Assembly: GCF_900101075.1 (NCBI RefSeq)
Contig: NZ_FNFY01000005.1
Span: 62,001 to 126,000, forward strand
DNA: 64,000 nt
From: Lacicoccus qingdaonensis
GTDB lineage: Bacteria > Bacillota > Bacilli > Staphylococcales > Salinicoccaceae
Reading direction: 5' to 3'
Numbering within the stretch: position 1 is the first letter of the stretch; each line of letters begins with the position of its first letter. Below, piece by piece: positions 10,098-16,383 of the stretch. The position numbers and the translations under genes are program-made. The notes under the pieces were generated by a model that had not been told where the DNA came from, made no database searches, and saw nothing but the letters and a program-made list of their open reading frames with translations.

Positions 10098-10628
10098 ATG
10101 AATAAAAGTTATAAGTATCACTTGGATGATTTCAATAACTTCGTATTAACAGTCGAAAATGATTCTGATATCGCAATTTACAGAGCCCTGCTCGAAGGCA
10201 TCAGAGGTGATGATTATTCAGAGATAAAAAATTTGAAATCATCATCGATAGAACTGGAGAATGATAAAATTTTTGTGACTTTATGCAATGAAGAGGATGG
10301 CATAAAATCATACCGTAAAATTGAGATTTCAGAACAACTATATGAAGATTTGATTTGTGCAGACCACCAGACTTTCTATCTGGACTGTTCATGGCACTCG
10401 GATAATATGGACCTCTATGAATACGAAGAGTCGCCGTATATATTCAAACCGCTGGAACTCGGCAGCGGCACGGGTTCGGACGGCAAGGTCGAAAACAGCA
10501 CAATCAGACGGTGCGAACATATTTTGAGCCATTATCTGGAAGGCAAAAAGCAGAGTGCGATTACATTTGTGGATTCGGGCACTGTGCTGAATGTCCGGTT
10601 CAAGTTGAATTGGAAGATGGAAAGATAA
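10098..10628 (+). CDS. Hypothetical protein (about 176 aa)
   Basis: GGAGG at 10081-10085 favours a start at ATG 10098 (or the TTG just before it) over the ATG at 10074, which lies upstream of the ribosome site. The product is a mixed-charge soluble protein without signal peptide, membrane helix or recognised motif. It has one Cys-containing acidic segment near the middle and a Gly-rich turn (GSGTGSDGK) about two thirds along. It is transcribed alone between two terminators. I do not recognise the family. Confidence 0.55.
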   Translation: MNKSYKYHLDDFNNFVLTVENDSDIAIYRALLEGIRGDDYSEIKNLKSSSIELENDKIFVTLCNEEDGIKSYRKIEISEQLYEDLICADHQTFYLDCSWHSDNMDLYEYEESPYIFKPLELGSGTGSDGKVENSTIRRCEHILSHYLEGKKQSAITFVDSGTVLNVRFKLNWKMER

Positions 10629-10654
10629 ATTTATGGCGTTTGAAGACGCATATT

Positions 10655-10683
10655 AAAAACGACCCCGGATGAGGTCGTTTTTC
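10655..10683. terminator. Bidirectional terminator
   Basis: A stem of AAAAACGACC with GGTCGTTTTT around an 8-base loop has A/T runs on both sides. It serves both convergent neighbours. Confidence 0.8.
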
Positions 10684-10688
10684 TATTG

Positions 10689-11150
10689 TCATTCGGTGTC
10701 CTCTTCAAAAGAGACCATCATACCCTCGGTATTGTCTGAAGCGATGAACTCCAATTGAGAAAGTTCGTCTGTACCGCTTAAAGAATAATCTATATCTGAA
10801 ATTTCAGCTGTATATTTGACGTCTTTCTCAACACTTGATGCCAGGTCTGAAAAAACTAAAGTGATATCCCCCTTGCCATCTTTTAAAGTAACTTCCAGAC
10901 GGTCATCAATTGTTTCATACTCTCCGGTTAAATCCTGATTCGAATTAATGGTGACTTCTCCTGAATCGAATGTGAGTGACAATAAAACTCTTCTGGTCTT
11001 TTCCTGTATATCTTCCTGTTCTTTTGTTTCAAGAAGACTAGAAGCGTCAACGATCGTAAATGTACGGCCGCTGAAGTCATCATCACTGCTACAGCCTGTA
11101 AAAATGATGGTGACCAGGAAAACCAGCATCCCCCAGGAAACACGAATCAT
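10689..11150 (-). CDS. Small lipoprotein of unknown function
   Basis: AAGGAGGA lies a few bases before two adjacent ATGs; the second (11150) has the better spacing. The roughly 153-residue product begins with a signal peptide ending in the lipobox FTGC, followed by Ser/Asp-rich linker SSDDD. The mature part is acidic and beta-strand-rich, and resembles small lipocalin-like stress lipoproteins, but I cannot assign a family. A tandem TGTTAA direct repeat lies about 45 bases upstream of its start, so it is the best-placed target of that regulatory site. Confidence 0.7.
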   Translation of the reverse strand: MIRVSWGMLVFLVTIIFTGCSSDDDFSGRTFTIVDASSLLETKEQEDIQEKTRRVLLSLTFDSGEVTINSNQDLTGEYETIDDRLEVTLKDGKGDITLVFSDLASSVEKDVKYTAEISDIDYSLSGTDELSQLEFIASDNTEGMMVSFEEDTE

Positions 11151-11193
11151 CATGTTCCTCCTTTCCCATCACCTGCTGTAATTCATAGACGTT

Positions 11194-11210
11194 TGTTAAC
11201 TTATTGTTAA
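11194..11210. promoter_or_regulatory. Tandem TGTTAA-N5-TGTTAA response-regulator box
   Basis: Two perfect TGTTAA half-sites are separated by 5 bases. Read on the + strand this fits the published WalR (YycF) consensus TGTWAH-N5-TGTWAH. Read on the - strand it is TTAACA-N5-TTAACA, the PhoP-box form. It sits 41-57 bases upstream of the - strand lipoprotein gene. Confidence 0.6.
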
Positions 11211-11271
11211 TTATCTCATAAACCGAAATAAATATAAATAAAATATTTTGAAAAATCAAAATCCTCGGTAT

Positions 11272-11327
11272 TTTTAATCGAATTTTAATAAACTATTAAG
11301 TCTTCTTTAGGACATAAACAGTATAAT
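11272..11327 (+). promoter_or_regulatory. Promoter with four 11-bp-phased half-sites upstream of PepSY lipoprotein A
   Basis: TTTTAA (11272), TTTTAA (11283), TATTAA (11294) and CTTTAG (11305) are spaced exactly 11 bases apart. The last ends 11 bases before the -10 element TATAAT (11322-11327). There is no good -35, as expected for a promoter driven by an OmpR-family activator. The same geometry recurs at 13777. Confidence 0.65.
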
Positions 11328-11366
11328 ACAATCAATGGATTATAATTGGGGAGGTAAGTAAAGGAC

Positions 11367-12407
11367 ATGAAATATTACTTGGGTTCGGTCTTGATAGGAG
11401 TGGTTCTGCTTGCATCCTGTACGACTGCCAATGCCGATACAGATTTGGAATGGTCGCATAATAATAACCAGGGCGAGGCTAAAAACCATGTGGCGGAAGA
11501 AATCAACAACTTGAAGCACTCGCCGCAGGATGCGGTGGATAAGATCAATTCGTTGTATGAAGGCACAGTGGTTGAAGTTGAACTCGATGGAGATGACGGT
11601 GTTTATTATTATGAAATAGAGATTGTGAACGGTGACATCAAGTATGACAGCAAAGTGGATGCCGACAATCTGGAAGTGATCAAGCTGGAAAAGGACGGGG
11701 CGGACAGTGAAGAGTCCCTGAACAGTGTGAAGAGAATCACTCCGGAGGCCGCACTGGAAATTGCCGATGGTGAAGTGGACGGTGAAATAACCGGATGGGA
11801 ACTGGAGAATGACAAATATGAAATCGTCATTGAAACGGACGGTCAGCCAGTCATTGTAGAAATCGATGCATTGACTGCCGATATACTTAACAAGGAAGTG
11901 ACTGAAGAAGAGAAGAAAGACACAGATGGTTCCGGCGGCAGAGGGGACGAGGAAAAAGATGATAAAGCGTCTTGGGATGATACGACAGAAGAACAGGTGA
12001 AAGCTGCCGACAGTAAATCCAAAAAAGCTTCCCGGGCGGACGGTGAAGAGTCACAATCTGCTGATGAAAAAGTGGATGGCAGTAAGATGGAGACCGCTGA
12101 AGCGGCACAAGATACAGAGCCGGCACAAGAAACTGCAGAACCGGAGCAGACTCAGGAGAATCAAGAGACTGCCGAAGAGAGTGAGAAGCCTGACAGCCAG
12201 CAAAATCCTGATTATCAAAATGGAGTATTGACGGCTGAAGCTGCAATCAACATTGCCCTGAACGAAGTCGGGGGTACCGTCGTCGAATGGGAATATGATG
12301 ATGACGATTTTGAATATGAAATTGAATTGATTTCAAACGGGCTGGAAGTCGAAATGGAAATCAGTGCGCTGAACGGTGCAATACTGGAAATTGAATACGA
12401 TGATTAA
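11367..12407 (+). CDS. PepSY-domain lipoprotein (346 aa)
   Basis: A signal peptide ends in LLASC, so the protein is probably lipid-anchored on the outer face of the membrane. Three PepSY-like units are visible: about 50-112, 125-182 (PEAALEIADGEVDGEITGWE) and 285-346 (AEAAINIALNEVGGTVVEWE). The last two are separated by a roughly 100-residue acidic, Gln/Glu/Ala-rich low-complexity linker. PepSY domains are thought to inhibit or chaperone peptidases or to sense cell-envelope state; the exact partner is unknown. The gene at 13863 is a paralogue with the same N-terminal plan and the same promoter architecture. A GGGGAGG ribosome site precedes the ATG. Confidence 0.8.
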   Translation: MKYYLGSVLIGVVLLASCTTANADTDLEWSHNNNQGEAKNHVAEEINNLKHSPQDAVDKINSLYEGTVVEVELDGDDGVYYYEIEIVNGDIKYDSKVDADNLEVIKLEKDGADSEESLNSVKRITPEAALEIADGEVDGEITGWELENDKYEIVIETDGQPVIVEIDALTADILNKEVTEEEKKDTDGSGGRGDEEKDDKASWDDTTEEQVKAADSKSKKASRADGEESQSADEKVDGSKMETAEAAQDTEPAQETAEPEQTQENQETAEESEKPDSQQNPDYQNGVLTAEAAINIALNEVGGTVVEWEYDDDDFEYEIELISNGLEVEMEISALNGAILEIEYDD

Positions 12408-12416
12408 ATAACACAG

Positions 12417-12450
12417 ACCGGCAGATTCCAAGGGGAATCTGCCGGTTTTT
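12417..12450 (+). terminator. Strong terminator after PepSY gene A
   Basis: A perfect 13-bp stem (12417-12429 with 12434-12446) and a 4-base loop are followed by TTTTT. Confidence 0.9.
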
Positions 12451-12558
12451 ATCGATAGACTGCAGAATATCCGGACATGTCGCAGGCGGCGGCAATTTAC
12501 TAAAAAAGTCTGTAGTGGTAGCATTATAAATAACAGAAGACTAATGGAGATGCTGCCA

Positions 12559-13761
12559 ATGGATTTTATAGAAAAGGGGACGCCGGCATTCAACAAGGTG
12601 TCCATCGCTTTTTTTGCCGCCGGTTTTAACACCTTTGCAATTTTGTACACTGCACAGCCGCTCATGCCTGAATTCAGCGAGGCATTCAACGTCACCCCTG
12701 CAACTTCGAGCCTTTCACTGACATTGACGACGCTTGCTTTAGCCGTCAGCATGATTATTTTCGGCTCGATCTCAGAAGCGGTCGGGCGTAAACAGATCAT
12801 GGTAGGGTCCATGTTTGCGGCATCATTGCTTTGTGTGCTCACGCCGCTAAGCGGCGAAAGTTTCACGATGCTGCTTATTTTAAGAACGCTGCAGGGTGTC
12901 GTACTCGCCGGGGTGCCTTCAATAGCCATGGCGTATATCAATGAGGAAATCCATCCCAGAAGCATGCCGCTTGCGATGGGGCTTTACATAAGCGGCAATT
13001 CACTTGGTGCGGTATTCGGACGTGTTTTCTCCGGATTGATGGGGGACGTGTTCAATTGGCAGATCGCCTTTTTAAGCATCGGTCTGATCAGCGTCATCGC
13101 TACAATCATATTTTGGAAACTGTTGAATCCTTCACGAAATTTCAGGGCACAAAAACTGTCTGCCGGTTCGCTGCTCGGAACACTCATCGGTCACATGAAA
13201 AATCCTGTGCTGGTCAGTCTCTTCAGTGTCGGGTTTTTATTGATGGGAATGAATATCGCACTGTTCAGCTACGTGACGTTCGTCCTATTGGGCGACCCGT
13301 TCTACATCAACCAGTCGATTGTCAGCTGGATATTTCTCATCTTACTGATCGGCACAGTGAGCTCGACTGTCAACGGCAGTCTGGTGGTCCGCCTGGGGCA
13401 GGAAAAAGTGCTTTATCTCGGATTAACGATACTGACCGCCGGTATATTGATATTGTTCATACCAAGTGTCCTGACAATCATACTCGGGTTATCCCTGTTC
13501 ACTTACGGATTTTTTGCGAGCCATTCTGTAGTGAGCGGGCTGGTCGGCAGGAATGCACAGAAGAATAAAGCCCAGGCCTCGTCGCTGTATCTGTTCTTCT
13601 ATTATGTCGGTGCTTCTCTACTCGGTACATTCGCGGGTCTGTTCTGGGTCAGCCATTACTGGCCGGGTGTCGTCTTTGTAAACCTCATCGCGGCTCTTCT
13701 CTGCTTCGTGCTCGTTACAGTGGCAATCAGACTGAAAAGCAGACAAAAGGTATCCGGTTAA
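12559..13761 (+). CDS. MFS transporter, YnfM/YgaY-like
   Basis: GGAG at 12546-12549 lies 9 bases before ATG 12559, which is preferred to the ATG at 12544. The roughly 400-residue product has twelve hydrophobic segments. SEAVGRKQIMVGSM, between membrane segments 2 and 3, is the MFS signature loop. The N-terminal FNTFAILYTAQPLMPEFS resembles the YnfM/YgaY branch of proton-driven drug or metabolite exporters. The substrate is unknown. It lies between the two PepSY lipoprotein genes but has a terminator before it, so it is a separate unit. Confidence 0.85.
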   Translation: MDFIEKGTPAFNKVSIAFFAAGFNTFAILYTAQPLMPEFSEAFNVTPATSSLSLTLTTLALAVSMIIFGSISEAVGRKQIMVGSMFAASLLCVLTPLSGESFTMLLILRTLQGVVLAGVPSIAMAYINEEIHPRSMPLAMGLYISGNSLGAVFGRVFSGLMGDVFNWQIAFLSIGLISVIATIIFWKLLNPSRNFRAQKLSAGSLLGTLIGHMKNPVLVSLFSVGFLLMGMNIALFSYVTFVLLGDPFYINQSIVSWIFLILLIGTVSSTVNGSLVVRLGQEKVLYLGLTILTAGILILFIPSVLTIILGLSLFTYGFFASHSVVSGLVGRNAQKNKAQASSLYLFFYYVGASLLGTFAGLFWVSHYWPGVVFVNLIAALLCFVLVTVAIRLKSRQKVSG

Positions 13762-13776
13762 AATGAATTTTTCATT

Positions 13777-13832
13777 TTTTAATTGTTCTTTAACTTTGTT
13801 TTAAATGGCCTTTAGTTTTGGAAGGTTATTAT
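13777..13832 (+). promoter_or_regulatory. Promoter with four 11-bp-phased half-sites upstream of PepSY lipoprotein B
   Basis: TTTTAA (13777), CTTTAA (13788), TTTTAA (13799) and CTTTAG (13810) are spaced exactly 11 bases apart. The last half-site ends 11 bases before TATTAT (13827-13832). The number, period and distance to the -10 are identical to those at 11272, although the spacers differ. Confidence 0.65.
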
Positions 13833-13862
13833 ATAAGTAAGATAACAAGGAGGAGTTAGAAA

Positions 13863-14684
13863 ATGAAACTGACAAAAAATACTTTGATGGCGGGTACTTT
13901 GGCTTCGGCGCTGGTGTTGGGCGCCTGTACAACGGCAAGTGCAGATGAAAACCTGGAATGGACGGATGAGGATAACAACGGTGTTGCAACTGTAAAGACT
14001 GAAGAGACGAATGAGTTCAAGTATTCGGTGCAAAAAGCGGTTGACACGGCGAGCGAACGTTTTTCCGGTGTTGTGACCGAAGTGGAACTTGATGAGGACG
14101 ACAACGTTTATTATTATGAAATTGAAATGGAGAATGGCGAAGATGAATATGAAGTGAAAATCAACGCCGATGACCTGAGCATTTCAGAAGAAGAAATTGA
14201 CCGTGAAGATGATGACAGAGAAGAAAACAAAGAGACTCAGTCAGAAAATACCACAGAAGCAAATGGTGATTTCATAGGTATGGAAAAAGCGGTCCAGATT
14301 GCCAAAGATAAAGTCGGCGGCGGAGAAGTGACCGACAAGGAATTCGACAGGGATGACAATGATTATGAAATAGAATTAGAGTATGAGAGTTCTGAATATG
14401 ATGTTGAAATCAATGCGACAACAGGTGAAGTGACAGATATCGACCAGGAGAATAAATCCGGCGGTGAGTATACGAACAACATCGAATTCGATGGTAATTA
14501 CATTTCATCAGAAGAAGCACTGAACATCGCCCTTGATGCTGTCGGCGGCGGCACTGTGGGTGAGTGGGAATTAGATAAAGATGATAATGAATATGATATT
14601 GAAATAGATTATGACGGTTCTGAATTCGAAGTTGAAATCCACGCAACAACCGGTAAAGTGATCAAAGTTGAACAGGATGACTAA
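13863..14684 (+). CDS. PepSY-domain lipoprotein (273 aa)
   Basis: The signal peptide ends in the lipobox LGAC, followed by TTASADENLEW, almost the same as TTANADTDLEW in the paralogue at 11367. Three PepSY units follow: about 50-110, 135-195 (AVQIAKDKVGGGEV) and 210-273 (ALNIALDAVGGGTVGEWE). The protein is very acidic throughout, fitting a salt-tolerant organism, and should sit on the outer membrane face. AAGGAGGAG precedes the ATG. A hairpin terminator follows. The role is unknown; peptidase inhibition or envelope sensing is the usual family suggestion. Confidence 0.8.
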   Translation: MKLTKNTLMAGTLASALVLGACTTASADENLEWTDEDNNGVATVKTEETNEFKYSVQKAVDTASERFSGVVTEVELDEDDNVYYYEIEMENGEDEYEVKINADDLSISEEEIDREDDDREENKETQSENTTEANGDFIGMEKAVQIAKDKVGGGEVTDKEFDRDDNDYEIELEYESSEYDVEINATTGEVTDIDQENKSGGEYTNNIEFDGNYISSEEALNIALDAVGGGTVGEWELDKDDNEYDIEIDYDGSEFEVEIHATTGKVIKVEQDD

Positions 14685-14700
14685 GTAAATAAGAAAGAAC

Positions 14701-14731
14701 AAGTCCCGGCGGTCTGCCGGGACTTATTTTT
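14701..14731. terminator. Terminator between PepSY gene B and nhaC
   Basis: The perfect 10-bp stem AAGTCCCGGC / GCCGGGACTT with a 5-base loop is followed by ATTTTTAT. It lies between convergent genes. Confidence 0.85.
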
Positions 14732-16202
14732 ATGCTTCTGCAGTTTTATGTTCTTCAGGATAGTGTTTGGCCAGATAGGCATCACGCTCTTTATCAGAAA
14801 TCTTAGTAATACCGAACCCTGTCGCAGCTAGTATCACTGCAATTACAGGCACCGTAAAGTTAAGAATCGCAAATGGCGCATACTCCCACGCAGCAACACC
14901 GAGTGTACCGTAGATGAATACCCCGCATGTATTCCATGGAATGAACACGGAGGTCAATGTACCGCCGTCTTCAAGTGAACGTGATAAGTTTTTGGAATGC
15001 AGGTTGTTTTCTATAAAAGTTTTCAAGTACATTCTTGAAGGCACGACAATTGAAATATACTGTTCCGAACATGTCGCGTTTGTTGCAAAGCAGGATACAA
15101 TTGTTGCAGTAATAATGCCGAAAGTCCCTTTTGCAATTTTTAAAATCTGCTGCATGATCGCTTTGAGCATGCCTGTATATTCCAGAACACCGGCAAATGT
15201 CATGGCGACTATAGTCAATGAAACTGTATACATCATATCCATCAGGCCGCCGCGGTTAAAGAGCGAGTCAACCATTTCATTATTTGATTCCAATACATAG
15301 CCGTTCATCAAAATTGATGCGGCATCGGCAAATGCATCGCCCTGAACAAATATATTACATATGAACCCGAGCAGAACACCGATGACTAAAGCTGGTAGTG
15401 CTTTCACTTTTAAAATGATACATAAAATGACCAGTGCAGGTACCAGCAGCAGCCATGGAGAAATCACGAAGTTTTCGTTCATGCTGGCCATCATCGCCTC
15501 GATATCCTCCGGGGAAGCCGTAGCGGATCCGATGACGTTTATTCCGATGAAGAAAAACACTGTCAATGCAACAATCAAACCGGGTACCGTAGTATAGAGC
15601 ATATGTCGGATATGTATGAATAGATCGGTGTTAGTCAGTCCTGCTGCCAGGTTTGTAGTGTCGGACAACGGTGACATCTTATCACCAAAATATGAACCGG
15701 AAATTACAGCGCCTGCAATCATTGCAGGGTTGATCCCCATGCTCATGCCGATTCCCATGCCGGCAACACCGATCGTTGCCATCGTTGACCATGAACTTCC
15801 GATAGCAAGTGAAACGATCGCACAGATGACAAGTATTGTCACAAGGAAAAACTGCGGGCTGATAATCATCAGGCCGTAATAGATCATCGTAGCGACGACA
15901 CCGCCGCCGATCCACGAACCGATGATCAGACCGACGAGCATAATGATTACGACAGCCGGTAATGCGAGACGGATCCCCTTATACATCATCTCTTCCAGAT
16001 CATCCCATTTGAATCCGACAAAAGCCGCAACAATCATACCTGTCGCTGTACCGATGATGAGAGGCAGGTGCGGGTCGGTTTCAAGCACCACGATTGCATA
16101 CAGCATCGAGATGACCATGACAATGAGTGGAATGACTGCCAGGAAAAAGTTAAATTCTTTTTTCGTCTTATGTTCGAATAGTTCATTATTTGAATCGGAC
16201 AT
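14730..16202 (-). CDS. nhaC: NhaC family Na+/H+ antiporter
   Basis: The start at 16202 (MSDSNN) has AAAGGGGG 7 bases upstream; the longer frame to 16226 would include this site. The roughly 490-residue product has about twelve membrane segments. The conserved NhaC core AGAVISGSYFGDKMSPLSDT is visible near residue 180. The family exchanges sodium for protons or carries organic acids with sodium. A paralogue at 35994, embedded in the hydroxyproline cluster, shares this core. It is transcribed alone; a promoter and small palindrome lie just upstream. Confidence 0.88.
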   Translation of the reverse strand: MSDSNNELFEHKTKKEFNFFLAVIPLIVMVISMLYAIVVLETDPHLPLIIGTATGMIVAAFVGFKWDDLEEMMYKGIRLALPAVVIIMLVGLIIGSWIGGGVVATMIYYGLMIISPQFFLVTILVICAIVSLAIGSSWSTMATIGVAGMGIGMSMGINPAMIAGAVISGSYFGDKMSPLSDTTNLAAGLTNTDLFIHIRHMLYTTVPGLIVALTVFFFIGINVIGSATASPEDIEAMMASMNENFVISPWLLLVPALVILCIILKVKALPALVIGVLLGFICNIFVQGDAFADAASILMNGYVLESNNEMVDSLFNRGGLMDMMYTVSLTIVAMTFAGVLEYTGMLKAIMQQILKIAKGTFGIITATIVSCFATNATCSEQYISIVVPSRMYLKTFIENNLHSKNLSRSLEDGGTLTSVFIPWNTCGVFIYGTLGVAAWEYAPFAILNFTVPVIAVILAATGFGITKISDKERDAYLAKHYPEEHKTAEA

Positions 16203-16244
16203 GTAAAAACCCCCTTTTGTTTTCAATTATACATATAGGAACCG

Positions 16245-16258
16245 TTTACACAAGTAAA
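16245..16258. promoter_or_regulatory. Palindrome overlapping the nhaC promoter
   Basis: TTTAC-ACAA-GTAAA is a perfect inverted repeat. On the - strand it overlaps a -35-like TTGTGT that stands 16 bases before TATAAT upstream of nhaC. It is a candidate operator. Confidence 0.35.
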
Positions 16259-16270
16259 TATGAGTATAAA

Positions 16271-16298
16271 ATACACCGATGTATAAACGTCGGTGTAT
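16271..16298. terminator. Hairpin between yfhO and nhaC
   Basis: ATACACCGA and TCGGTGTAT form a perfect 9-bp stem with a 10-base loop; TTTTAT follows on the - strand. It probably ends the leftward yfhO transcript, but could also be an operator for nhaC. Confidence 0.55.
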
Positions 16299-16316
16299 CA
16301 TTGATGCGGTTTTACC

Positions 16317-16351
16317 CGTCTGCTTTGATTTTTTTTCGTATATTTGGAACC
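16317..16351. repeat. Left copy of island-flanking direct repeat (thioesterase 3'-end remnant)
   Basis: This segment matches 20901-20933 at 30 of 33 positions, plus a 2-base length difference in a T run. The right copy is the last codons of the thioesterase gene (FQIYEKIKVDD). The left copy is non-coding and ends in an equivalent stop, so it looks like a displaced 3' end. Confidence 0.7.
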
Positions 16352-16383
16352 TTTATAGTGAAGATATCTATAAAGAATATCAA

